Below are positions 11,216 to 23,283 of a stretch of DNA of 64,000 nt, in pieces. The position numbers and the translations under genes were made by a program. The notes below the pieces were generated by a model. The model had not been told where the DNA came from. It was given only the letters and a program-made list of their open reading frames with translations, and did not search any database. Position 1 is the first letter of the stretch. Every line of letters begins with the position of its first letter. The DNA is from Populus alba (taxonomy: Eukaryota; Streptophyta; Magnoliopsida; Malpighiales; Salicaceae): NCBI RefSeq assembly GCF_005239225.2, contig NC_133287.1:11389493-11453492 (forward strand), given 5' to 3'.

Positions 11216-12020
11216 TATTTATTTGCTCGAAAATAATTATTTTTAGAAAAGTAAATTTTAAAAAAGTATTTTTTGATATTTAATAGTGTAATGAAAAATA
11301 AGTTGGAAAATACTTTCCAGTTTTTTTGGTTATGTCATGGAAAATGAGCTGGAAAATAACTTATTAATATTTTATTTGTTTCAAGTTTATTAAAATAATA
11401 AGAAACAAATCTTATAAATTAAAAAGTTAAATGAGAATGAAATTGAAATTGAAAAAAAATATAATTTCATAAATTATCTCAAATAAAATAAATAATAATC
11501 AAAATAATAGAGATCAAATCTAAAAAATTAAAAAAAAAATAAAAGATGAAGAAATTAAAATAATAATAATCAACATTTCATAAATTATTTCAAATAAAAT
11601 AAGTAACAATCAAAAGAATGAGGATCAAATTTGATAGATAAAAAATTTTAATAAAAAAATGATAAGGAAAAAGCAAATAAGAATTATAAAAATAAGGACC
11701 AAAATTAATATAAAAATAAAATTTTAAGAGATGAAATTGAAAATATTCAAAACAAAATGTATATAGCACAATTAAAAGTTTGAGGCTCAAAATTTAATAT
11801 AATTAACAAATAATGACATTTCTAAATTTTTTACAACTTCTGAAAAGTGTTTTCCGTCCAAATTTTCCAGGAAAACACTTTCCTGAAAACCAAGCCAAAT
11901 TTTCCTTTTACTGGAAAGTGTTTTTTGTTAATCAACTTTTCTAATGGCAAACCAACACAAAAAAATTTAAAAAATAATTTCCTGAAAATCACTTTCCGGA
12001 AAAACAAACACGGCTCTAGT
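11216..12020. mobile_element. MITE-like repeat, copy 1
   Basis: An approximately 0.8-kb AT-rich segment is matched in the same orientation at 35233-36030. Shared phrases include GTGTAATGAAAAATAAGTTG, GGTTATGTCATGGAAAATGA and GCTCAAAATTT-like blocks. The right end carries several copies of GGAAAGTG/CACTTTCC-type motifs (TTTTCCAGGAAAACACTTTC). The left end (GCTCGAAAATAATT) weakly mirrors the reverse complement of the right end. No transposase is present, so a non-autonomous DNA element is the best guess. Confidence 0.5.
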
Positions 12021-12049
12021 CAAAATGGACCGAGCACAACCATGTGAAG

Positions 12050-13500
12050 CCTGGATAAGCGAGAGCGAATCCCATCTGAAACCCCCTAAAATCGCCCCAC
12101 ATTACAACCAAGAGAGAACTGATTGAAATTTTAGGAAGTGGAGCTATTTCGTTTTAAAATCACTTTCAGAATTTTTTTTTAAATTTATTTATTATAAATT
12201 AATTTATTTATTTTTAAATTATTTTAATATATTAATATTAAAAATAATTTTTTTTAAAAAAAATATTATTTTAATATATTTTTAAATAAAAAATATTAAA
12301 AAAATAATTATAACCACATTATATTCTTTATAAACAAGAGCCAACCACCTCACATCTTAGGAAGTAAAAAAGAATTACCCATTGTTAAAGTCCACATTTT
12401 ACTTTATCCTGATTGGCCTAAAAATATTAAAATAATATTTTAAAAAAAATATATTATTTTTTAATATTTTTAAAAATATTAAATGATTTTCGCTAGCTTT
12501 GTGTTTAATTGCAAGATTGATTGACCTAAAAATATTTGAAATTATTTAAAAATATTTTTCTAAAAAAATATTATTTTTAATATCGATATATCAACAAATA
12601 TTAATTTTAAAATAAATAAATAAATTTTTTTTAAAAGCACTTTAAAATAATTTGAAACAAAAAACAAACAAAGTTTGGATAAGTTTTTGAACAAAAAATA
12701 ATGTTCATGTAAATGAGTAAAAAATACATATAAAAAAAAACTAATTACACTAAGTCAACACGGGAAATCCTGTCAAATTTACAGTCTAAATTATATGACT
12801 AGAATGGCCCAATTAAAAATAAAAAGAACTATGAAGCTTTTTAATTTATTTTTTTTTTAAATTCATGATCTGAATCATTAAACTTGAAGCATTCAATCTA
12901 TAAAAATCAAGAAATTTAATTATAAAAAAATATTAAACGATAAAATTAAAAAAAAATTATTATCTAAACAAAAAAAAAAAGAGAGAAAGATGGATTCAAA
13001 AATTATGATTGTATGTTTATTGGTTATGCTGAAAATATTGTTGCATATAGGTTTCTAATTTTAAAGAGTGATTTACTATATTGCAATATTATTATGGAAA
13101 CAACAAATATATATATAAAATTCTTTAAATATATTAATCCATTAAATAAAAAAATTTCTCACGTACCTTTTAATTAATAAAATTGATAAAACTTATATTG
13201 AGAAAGTAAGAAAGAGTTAGAAACAAATGATCTAATGATCTCCTATGAAGCTATCTTTTCTTTTGATCCTTTATTTTGAAAAGAAGCAATTAAATTAGAA
13301 TTAATTTGCTTTTATAAAATCAAAACTTGAAAGGTGGTTGATATATTTCAAGTGCAAATTTATTAGTTGTAAATAATTTTAAAAAATATATATATTTTCT
13401 TGATAGTTCTATAGATAAATACAAAGTAAAATTAGTTATAAATTTTTTTTATTAAAAAATAAAATATAAATTATTTTAGCTTCTATTTATAATTTTTTTT
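12050..13500. other. AT-rich intergenic DNA with MITE fragments
   Basis: Two blocks (about 12140-12330 and 12520-12670) share AAATTATTTTAATATATT- and AAAAATATT-type sequence and run into CACTTT motifs (AAATCACTTTCAGAA, AAAAGCACTTTAAAAT). These are features of a short MITE family also seen at 31.87-32.06 and 57.74-57.90 kb. No gene is visible. Confidence 0.4.
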
Positions 13501-13599
13501 ATACAATAAATGGATGTCCTGCCCCAACCCCCTCGTTGAATTCCAGGCAAACACAAACCTCTTCAACCTGACAAAAACGACACCGTTCTCCAACCCTTA

Positions 13600-13810
13600 T
13601 TACATATATAGAAAGAAAGAAAAATATAAGTGTTCACTTTCTTCTACAACACAGAACAGAGACCAAACACTCTTCCACTTCTCCTTCCTTGTACTCTCAA
13701 GTCTCAACTTAACTAACGCTTCTCGTCTAAAGCCGAAACCCCAACTCTCTCTCGCTTTCCGTCTCTGTTTACCGAGAAAAATAAATAAATAAGAATCTTC
13801 TTGATCCACC
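13600..13810 (+). promoter_or_regulatory. Core promoter and 5' UTR of the E4 gene
   Basis: TATATAGA at 13605-13612 fits a TATA box. A C/T-rich leader of roughly 170 bases follows and ends CCACCATGG, a good plant initiation context for the ATG at 13811. The leader has no upstream ATG in the same frame without an intervening stop. Confidence 0.5.
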
Positions 13811-16800
13811 ATGGCAACGACCTCAAATAAACCTCAGAGATCTCTCCAAGAAATCGAGGACATTATCCTCCGCAGAATCCTCTCAGTCTCCCTCGCCGAC
13901 TCCTCTGATCCTCGAATTTTCTACTTAGAAATGACAGCAGCTGAGATTCTCAGTGAAGGCAAAGACTTGAAACTCACTCGCGACTTAATCGAACGTGTCT
14001 TGATCGATCGATTGTCTGTTCAAAGCCCTAACGCGGAACCTCCTTTCAATTACCTCTTAGGCTGCTACCGTCGTGCTGTTGATGAGTTGAAGAAAATCGC
14101 CAATATGAAGGACAAAAATGTGAAATCAGAGCTGGAATTGTCTATCAAGCAAGTCAAGAAGTTGTCGGTTTCGTATTGCAGGATTCATTTAGGGAATCCT
14201 GACTTGTTTGGGGGTGATTCGAGTGTTGTTAGAAAGAACGGGAATTCCAATGTTTCTCCGGTTCTGCCCTTGATTTTTGCGATGGTTGATGGGTTTAATA
14301 GTGGCGGAATTCAGCCGCCGCCGCCGGGGTTTTTAGAGGAGTTTTTTAGAGAAGGGGATTTTGATAGCTTGGATCCGATTTTGAAGGGTTTGTATGAGGA
14401 TTTGAGGGGAAATGTTTTGAAGGTTTCTGTTTTAGGGAATTTTCAACAACCATTAAGGGCTTTATTGTTTTTGGTTAGTTTTAATGTCGGTGCTAAATCA
14501 CTTGTTAGTCATAAGTGGTGGATTCCGACAGGGGCATATGTAAATGGGAGAGTTATTGAAATGACAAGTATTTTGGGTCCTTTTTTTCATGTTAGTGCAT
14601 GGCCTGATAATACTATTTTTAAGAGCGAGCCGGATGTTGGGTGAGAGCGTGTGATTGTTTATTTATTGGTTTTTTTCTTTCTTCTCGTGTTTGTGTTATT
14701 TATGTGTTGTTTATTTGTTTGTTAAAATGCCAGGCAGCAGTGTTTCTCTGATGCAACAAATCATCGACCTGCTGATTTGTTATCTTCATTTACTACAATT
14801 AAGACTCTTGTGAATAATTTATATGATGGATTAGCAGAAGTGCTTCTTGCTCTTCTTAAAAATGGTGATACTCGTGAGAGCGTGCTTCAGTATCTTGCTG
14901 AGGTGATCAATAGAAATGCGACAAGAGCTCACATACAGGTAGATTTCTCCTGTTCATGGAACTTATTGAACTGTAGTTATAGTGTATATGATTTGTCAAA
15001 ACCTTTATCTTGATTAATACATGGCATATGAATCAACATGTGGGTTATTTATTTTGTTTAATTTCTTCAGAGAAAGAAAAACTTGATAACTTTTTGCTAA
15101 ACTGGAATTTGCATGATAGTTTTTTCATTCATGACTGAATGATTTTCGGGTTATTTGATTTGTTTTTGTAGATTAACATGGTATCATGTAACTGTCACAG
15201 GTTGATCCTTTATCTTGTGCAAGTTCGGGCATGTTTATCAATCTAAGTGCTGTCATGCTTAAGCTATCTGAACCTTTTTTAGATGCAAATTTGTCAAAAA
15301 GGAACAAAATCGATCCAAATTACGTGTTTCACAATAACCGTTTGGATCTAAGGTGATGAACTTCTTATTGTATATATATTTTTTATCACATTATTGGTTT
15401 TTCTGGTGTCCCTAATTATTTGTTTTCTTCTTAAGTTAGAGGGTTGACAGCTCTGCTTTCATCATCAGAAGAAATCACTCAATGGCTTAATACTCCTGGA
15501 AAAACTGATATCTCTGCACAATCTAATCATGTTGAAAATCGATTGTTACAATCTCAAGAAGCCACCAGTTCTGGTAGTAGTGGTGAAAGGTCTAAATACT
15601 CATTTATTTGTGAGTGCTTCTTTATGACTGCAAGGGTGCTCAACTTGGGTCTGTTAAAAGCATTTTCCGACTTTAAGCATCTAGTTCAGGTAATGCATAC
15701 ATGCTTTATATCTGGAATTGGATTTATAAATCTGCTACCACATCCTTGATTGACAAATGAAAACGTTTATCTGCCTTTGAAGTTAATTTTATGAATAAAC
15801 ATCATGTCAGGAAATTTCTAGATGCGAAGATATGCTCTCCACTTTTAAAGCCTTGCAGGAGCAGACGCTGTCTCAGCAGCTGCAGCAGGATATTGACCGT
15901 CTTCAGAAAGATATAGAGTTATATTCACAGGAAAAGCTTTGTTATGAAGCTCAGATATTAAGGGTACCGGACGTCTTCTCTCTGCACTTGACATCCTGGA
16001 AGCTAGTCTTGAACATTAAAAGTTTGTGTCTGGTTTTGTTCTCCTGTGAGGTGACAGGGGTTTGAGATCTAAAGTTTTGATCATGTCACTTTTGGAAGAT
16101 GATTCTGACAGTTGGGTGGCCCCCTTGTTTTATTTTCATGGGTCAGGGGCCATGTCTTTGCCCAAACTAGCACTTCCCTTCCAGTTCTCTCTTGCTCTTC
16201 ATCCCTCTCCCCATTCTCCCTTGTTGTCGGTTTAAGTAGTATGTTCATTGTTAAAGATGTTGAACTTCGTCATTTTAATTTGGAAAACTCCCTTTCCTCT
16301 ATCCCCACCCCGTGCTTCTCTCTATTCTATTTTCAATGGCATGTTCATCCTTTGAAGATGTAGAACTTACCAATTTAATTTGTAAATTTAAATAGCTTGC
16401 TATTCTTTTTATTCTGCTGATCTTACTTCTCCTTCCTTTTTGAAGGATGGAGCACTTATTCAACGTGCACTTTCTTTCTACCGGTTAATGTTGGTTTGGC
16501 TGGTTAGCCTGGTTGGTGGATTTAAAATGCCTCTTCCATCAACTTGCCCAAAGGAATTTGCCTCAATGCCGGAGCATTTTGTGGAAGATGCCATGGAACT
16601 AATTATATTTGCCTCTCGGATTCCAAAAGCTTTGGATGGAGTCTTACTGGTAGGCTTCATTATAAAATGTTTTGCCATGTATTTCTGCCCTTTATACGAT
16701 ACATGAAATTTGTTTTCTTTTGGAAGAGCTGATCTATGAAATTCAATTACCCTGTTGATGTGCTTTTTTTCGCTATTGTACTTGCTGGTCAGGATGATTT

Positions 16801-19800
16801 TATGAACTTCATTATCATGTTCATGGCAAGTCCTACATATATTAGAAACCCTTATTTAAGAGCAAAGATGGTTGAAGTATTGAACTGCTGGATGCCACGG
16901 AGAAGGTGATATACTGTATTCCACTTTGCAAGGAAAGAATATTGTGGAAATTTCGATTGAAATTTATAACTTGAAGTTTGGTATTTACAGCATTTGGTTT
17001 TATCATTTGCAGTGGTTCATCTGCTACAGCTTCTCTATTTGAAGGGCACCAGTTGTCACTTGAGTATCTTGTGAGGAACCTCTTGAAGCTTTATGTTGAC
17101 ATTGAGCTCACAGGCTCTCACACACAGGTGACTTGCCCTAATATTTGAGCTTCTAAGAGTTGATTGTTTTTGGTGTTAGGGTGCATATATACAGTAAGGA
17201 ATAAGGAGGACTCATTTTAGGCCATTGCCTTTCAAGGCTTGCTGGTTTACTTGGCAGTTTTTTCTTATTGGATGCACAGTTATTATAGATGGGTAGAAGA
17301 AAGATCCTGCAAGGAAACACTTGTATTTAAACGTATTTTTGACAACTTAGCTTGAGAGTTCCCATAAGGGCTTTTAGGCTGATATTGGCAGGGACTGGAT
17401 ACTATCTTGCATTATCATACTTCGGCTGTAAACAGCAGGGATTTTTTTTCCCACTAATATGCTGATTAGTAATTCTGGAACCACTTACTCCTTGCTTTTA
17501 GATTTCAGAATTAGGCAGTTCTAGTTATCTTCTGATTTCTGGTGCATTGTTGACCATTATCCGAGTCTCTGCTCTTTGGATTTTGATGCTTAAACATCTG
17601 AATCTAAGTCCTCAGCCTTTGATCAATATAATTTTATTCTGGGACAATTATTTCAAGTCCGATTGACTAGACCACTCTATGGTGATTATTTTCAGTTCGG
17701 TTTGGTTCGGTTTTTACCTAAAAAATAACCAGACAATTTATTTAAAAAAAAATTAAAAACTGAAATTGGTTCAAACCAACCGGTTTCAGTTCGATTCGGT
17801 TTGGTTGAAGTAAAAAACTGGAAAAAACCGAACCAGCCATCATTTTTCTCTCCAACAAACCAAAGAAACACATGCATCATCTTCAACCATTCCCATGAGA
17901 CCAGCAATACCCATTATTTTTGTTTCCTTCCATTCGGATCAGCCCCTATCTTTCCCTAGAAAACAAGACCACCATTAAACCAAACTCCATCACCATCTCT
18001 CTGGTAGTCCTCACTGCCTCCCATCATTCTTCTGTCATTACTAATTGTTGCTAGCACCAGCTACCACCACCCATGGCGACAAAACACCAACACCCACTGC
18101 CTTACAATAAGATGGGGAAAAGAAAGCTTTTTAAAGATCAAGGGTTGTTGGCGCAAATTCACCCTCTCCCTTGTTTCATCTACTTCCAGTGGTGAAGACA
18201 AGAAAAGAAAAGATAGAAATGAGAGAAGGGGGGACGCAAGAACTGAGATTGAGAGAAAGCTTGGGAGGGGGTGACTAGGTTTGATTTGGCCTCTAGGGTT
18301 AGAAGAAAAGTGTATATTTATACTGTTTTTTATTTTTTCCGGTGTTGGTTAAACTAGTTTGGTTTGGTCCAGTTCAATCAGTTTCAAACTTTTGAAACCA
18401 AAACCAAACTGAATGTTTTCTTTTGGAATTTCTAATCGGTTAATTTGTTTTTTTTTCTCGGTTCGGTTTTTTTGGCTTTTTTTTTTTTGGTTTCAGTTTT
18501 TTTTATTATTATTATTATTACTACCCCTAGACCACTCTTTATAAAAAGATTTGATGTATTGAATATCTTTTTATTACTTTTTAAAATTACTTGCTTTGTA
18601 GATGAAAAATATGAAGTCAAAAGGATGTAAACATGGGAAGATGGTCTTTGTAGAACTTCGATTGCTCTTTAGATTAATTAACTGAGATGTTTTGGTTTCA
18701 TCCCCTGACTGTTGAATAAGAGTCAAGGAGTGTCCAGTTAGATGGTTGGTTTGTCCAAATAAATGGTGAAAGAAACCTTACCTTTTTTGGGTGCATTGTA
18801 TGTTGGGTATGCACATGCAGGGTAGGGATCCTTTTCTGTTTTCTACCGTTTCCATGCCTGGTTTGGGTAAATTGAGCATTTCAAAGTACTCTGTTCAACT
18901 ATCTACATCCAGGCAGCTGTATGTTGAGATTTTATTTCTAATTCATCAGTTCTTTGTTCTAAGTCCATTTACCTTTCACTTGTTTTCTAAACTGTTGTGA
19001 CTAATAATTTGCTCTGTCTTGATGTTGAAAATTATCATTTTTACATTTATTACATGGTGATTCGTGATTTTGTCTCATATGTTACAGTTCTATGACAAGT
19101 TCAACATACGGCATAATATTGCTGAACTTCTTGAATATCTATGGCAGGTCCCTAGTCATCGTGATATTTGGAGAAAGGTAGTTTCACCTCTTTTTAGTGG
19201 ATTAAACACTCCTCTCTCTCTCCTCTCCCTCTCCCTCTCACTCACACACACACATTCAGACACAAATTTGACTGTTTTATGCTGTTCCAGATTGCTAAGG
19301 AAGAGGAAAAGGGTGTCTATCTGAATTTCTTGAACTTCCTGATCAACGATAGCATCTATCTTCTGGATGAAAGTCTGAGCAAAATTCTTGAACTCAAAGG
19401 GTTAGAAGCTGAGATGTCCAACACCACAGAATGGGAGCGAAGACCAGCTCAAGAGAGGCAGGAGAGAACCCGCCTTTTCCATTCCCAAGAGAATGTCAGT
19501 TTGTGTGCTCATGCATGTGTATGTATTTGTGCACACATCTATCATGAATTCAAAATATGCTTAATTGGATAGGTATATCTTGGCTGTTTCAGATCATCCG
19601 CATTGATATGCAGTTGGCAAATGAAGATGTGAGCATGCTGACATTTACATCAGAACAGATTACAGCACCTTTCCTTCTTCCTGAGATGGTATGATATATT
19701 TATGCTTTTGACCCTCCATATCTATGTTGTAATCGCTTACAAGTAGGATAAATATTTATTTCTGCCAGGCTGACAGAGTGGCCAACATGCTCAATTACTT

Positions 19801-21710
19801 CTTGTTACAACTTGTGGGTCCCCAAAGGAAATCCCTTACCCTGAAAGACCCTGAAAAGTATGAATTTCGCCCAAAACAGTTGCTTAAGCAGGTTAGTTTG
19901 ATTCTCCAATTTCTAACTGGAGAGCTCTCTCCCGCTACTGCTGTCACTTCTCTCCTTTTTCTACTTTCCCCCCCTTTTGTTTTGTTCAAAACAGTTCTTT
20001 TAACATGTTAACAGGATGTTCAAATTTGCACTTTTGAACTCTCCTGATTGTTGTTCCCCCTTTTTTACCCCTTTCTCCTAGTTTTTGTCCAAAACAATAC
20101 CTTAAGCTGCTTAGCATGATTGTACCCCACCCTCTTCTATTTCTTCTTGAGTTTTCTTCTACTGCTTCTTTTCCCTTTAGGTTTACATATTGGTTTAGAG
20201 GACTTCGCTTATACAATGGCAAAAATCTTAGATTGCAACCACAGGGTGTAGGTTCAAGTCTTAAGAGTAGTGACTTCATACAAAAGGAAGTTGATGGGTA
20301 GGACTTCTTCCCAATTCTCTTGAGTACCCTACTTCAGTTGAGTCATTATTCAGTGGTACCAAAGTTTAGGTTTGAGACAGTCAAGCAGGTAACTGTGCAG
20401 TTTCACCTTGTTGGTTGACTGAGAACATGACTATATATGCAGGTTAAGCGCCAATTCGACTATACTATAATTGCTTCTCTGGTTGTGAATTTTCAAGCTT
20501 GTCAAGGTGTCTGATTCAGTTGACCAAGGCTCTGATTTTTAAACTCAAGGACTCTGAACCTTGGATCGAAAAACTTTTAGATGCAATGTAGTGGGGTCAT
20601 GCTATATTATATATGTGGCTTCACAATGAGCTTTATCTGGCTCACTGACGAGTAAAACTATCGTGAAATCCAATTCTTTAATGTCATGTTACCGTGGCCT
20701 TGCATGAGTGAATCTCTGCATCTATTAATTCTGCATCAATAGAGAATGAAATGTGGAATCATCTTACCAAGCTAACTGGGAGAATCAGTACGATATTGTA
20801 TATAATGTCATTGAGCCTCTATGGTAAACCTAACAGTCTTTATTGATTCATTGAAGATTGTCTGTATATATGTTCATTTGGCGAGGGGTGATAATGAAAA
20901 CATATTCCCAGCTGCCATCTCGAAGGATGGGCGGTCATACAATGAGCAGGTAACTTCAATGCTGCAAAACTTCCATGAGCTTTTCATTAACCATTAGAAT
21001 CAAATGTCCATGAGAGAACGTCCTTGGTTTCATTCTGTTCTGAAATGTAGCAGTTGATTGAATACTTTGTGACACTGCTTTCTGCTCTAGTTATTTACTG
21101 CTGCTGCTGATGTCCTTTGGAGAATTGGTGAAGATGGAAGGGTCATCCAGGAATTTATTGAGCTTGGTACAAAATCCAGGGTTGCAGCTTCTGAGGCAAT
21201 GGATGCTGAGGCTGCCCTTGGAGAGATACCAGATGAATTCCTTGATCCAATCCAGGTAGGTTTCTTATACCTTTTTGGGAAGGGCAATATCTTTGGTGGG
21301 TCCATAAATTGTACGTGGAAAATATCTTTTTTGCTTTTTTTTGGCAGTGCACTTTGATGAAGGATCCGGTGATCTTACCTTCTTCAAGAACCACAGTTGA
21401 TAGGCCTGTCATTCAAAGGCATCTTCTGAGTGACAATGTACATCTTTCACTTGTTCATTCATTTTATCAAATTTGGTGACAAGGATACTAATTTTGATTA
21501 AATTCGCAAATTGATTTCATGTGAGTGCAGACTGACCCCTTCAACCGATCCCATCTTACTGTGGACATGTTGATTCCAAACACTGAGTTGAAGGCAAGAA
21601 TAAAGGAGTTCATCAGGTCCCAAGAATTAAAGAGGCATGGGGAAGACTTCAGCTTGCAGAGGGCCAAAGATACAATCCAAACAACAACTGAAGAAATGTT
21701 GATTGATTAG
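13811..21710 (+). CDS. UFD2: Ubiquitin conjugation factor E4 (U-box)
   Basis: Sixteen exons, all GT-AG and phase-consistent, give 1020 aa: 13811-14640, 14734-14938, 15201-15352, 15440-15689, 15811-15963, 16446-16649, 16793-16905, 17013-17127, 19088-19177, 19291-19494, 19593-19688, 19769-19891, 20857-20949, 21091-21255, 21348-21437, 21531-21710. This is the plant UFD2/PUB1/MUSE3 family, close to its usual length. The N-terminal helical region and long Ufd2 core (about 300-900) precede a C-terminal U-box (about 923-1000) with [30 protein letters not shown] and [10 protein letters not shown]4 enzymes extend ubiquitin chains on substrates already carrying a few ubiquitins, working with an E2 and the CDC48 machinery. 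The Arabidopsis homologue limits immune-receptor levels. The start is the first ATG in good context. No truncation or frameshift was seen. Intron 8 (1960 bp) carries a hAT-like insertion. Confidence 0.96.
17678..18529. mobile_element. hAT-like non-autonomous insertion in E4 intron 8
   Basis: The 852-bp segment is flanked by perfect 8-bp direct repeats GACCACTC (17670-17677 and 18530-18537). Its ends, TATGGTGATTA on the left and TAGGGGTAGTAA on the right read inward, are diverged terminal inverted repeats of the TAGGGGTG type common in plant hAT elements. GGTTCGGTTT-like phrases cluster near both ends in the same direction. The middle is GC-richer with no transposase. It lies wholly inside the intron and leaves all splice sites intact. 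Confidence 0.7.
20150..20420 (+). repeat. Possible tRNA-derived SINE fragment in intron 12
   Basis: Within the 965-bp intron, GGTTCAAGTCT (about 20251) resembles a pol III B box and TGGTTTAGAGGAC lies about 60 bases upstream where an A box would sit. The downstream text (AGTGACTTCATACAAAAGG) resembles plant SINE bodies, but no poly-A or poly-T end or target-site duplication was identified. Confidence 0.25.
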
Positions 21711-23283
21711 AACATTGTTGTAGATTCTTGAAGAGTTTCATATTTGCAGCAACAACGGAAGGATTTCCACTAATCAATGATGGTGGCAGCTGACCATAAA
21801 AAGGTTATAGGCAGTAGTACATACAATATTTATCTTCAGACTAGTGTTGAATGTTCTTGGATGTGTATAAACTTAAGTATGTGTATGAAAGGTATTTAAT
21901 TTATTTAACAATGGCGTGGATTCTGTTCAAGTATTATTTTTGTAGGTGTGGTTACACGTTGCTTTTATCAGGTTGTGCTCCGCTAACAATCCCCAGAAGA
22001 TGTGGTGAGGACAACATGTAATGCTACCAGAACAGAACTAATTCCCTGATAAAATTTGCCGTGCCACTTTTTGGTTGTTGCAGATTCTTCTGGTAGGCAT
22101 TTCGATCACCTTCAACCATCAAGTTGGAAATATCACCATTTCTTGTATAAAAAAAAAGGTAGGAACCATATCCCTAGAGCAACTAGAAAATGCCTATTGC
22201 TACTCGAATTGTGCACAAGTTCTGTGCAATCAATCCCCTTCCATGATAAGCCAAGCATCTCAGAATCAGACACAGGATATGTCTAGTGATTGTGGAGATG
22301 TGAGACGAGTTCATCTCAAAGAAATAACAAGGGATTGCAATGTACAACTCGGCCCTGCTGGTTGAAGGTCATACAAATTATGTGAGACATCAGAGCGCTG
22401 CATCCCAACATATATTTTTGGACCGTAGAATATGTTGTACTTTGGATGGCTGAGGAACCCATTATATAGTTGGAACTTCAATTTCACGTGGTATCTGTTC
22501 AGATGCTATTCAGCTAATGCCTCACCTTCAAAATGCATAGAAAATGCTGATGCGCTCATTTAATGTCCTCGCATTGCATTAACCATGCCAGAAATTGTTA
22601 GGTTAATCCATTGCGATGCATGTCCTACACAGGCTTTTGACATAATTGCAGGCTAAAGATGGTGAATCATCTCTTTATTCGGAGGTTTTCCAGTAGCTCC
22701 AGGCAAATTCTGCCAACTACCTAACGCAAATGGGCTTCGCTTCAGTACATTGCAGAAACAGAGCTGTAGCCAATTGGCTAGGCTCATGAACAACTTGCCC
22801 CCAGAACCAAGTTGCCAGAACTGAAATTTGAAGTCGAGCAGAATAGTGTGAGGTTGATTTGTACATAAGAAATCTAAAATACTATTCTCTTCCCTTGTTT
22901 CATAAGCAAAACAAAATTCAGATTATGAAAAGCTGATGTAAAGATGGAACAATGAAAGTATCTTCCAGCTTAAAAAAATATAGTACAACAAATTGACATT
23001 GTGAGCCCAAGATAATCGTGGACTCGACTGATGCCTTAGTCACCAACTGATCATCATGTTTAGCATTCTCTTATGAAGCACTCATTGATGTTCTTGCTGG
23101 TGTGTTCTCCAGTGCACCAGAAGAAATCCTGTAATTTCAATCAACCCACCGCCTTCTCTGGTTTGTCTTAGAACAGTTTGGCCATGATGTTTGTACCTCC
23201 TGCAGTAACTTCTATAGAAATTCCAAAAGTCAATTTGCAGACATCCAACCAAAGGAAAATCACACATTGAGTATTTGTCTCTG
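21711..23283. other. Convergent intergenic region, no gene
   Basis: This holds the 3' UTR of the E4 gene (plus) and of the SpoU-type gene (minus). Open frames up to 96 codons at 22056-22365 have no recognisable domain and lie where untranslated sequence is expected. Base composition is gene-like rather than repeat-like, so long 3' UTRs are plausible. Confidence 0.5.

Noticed and set aside
22640..22860. Possible reverse-transcriptase-type RNase H fragment (FASVHCRNRAVANWLARL)
   Set aside because: Only a short weak resemblance, with no further retroelement motifs on either side; it fits 3' flanking DNA of the E4/SpoU pair.
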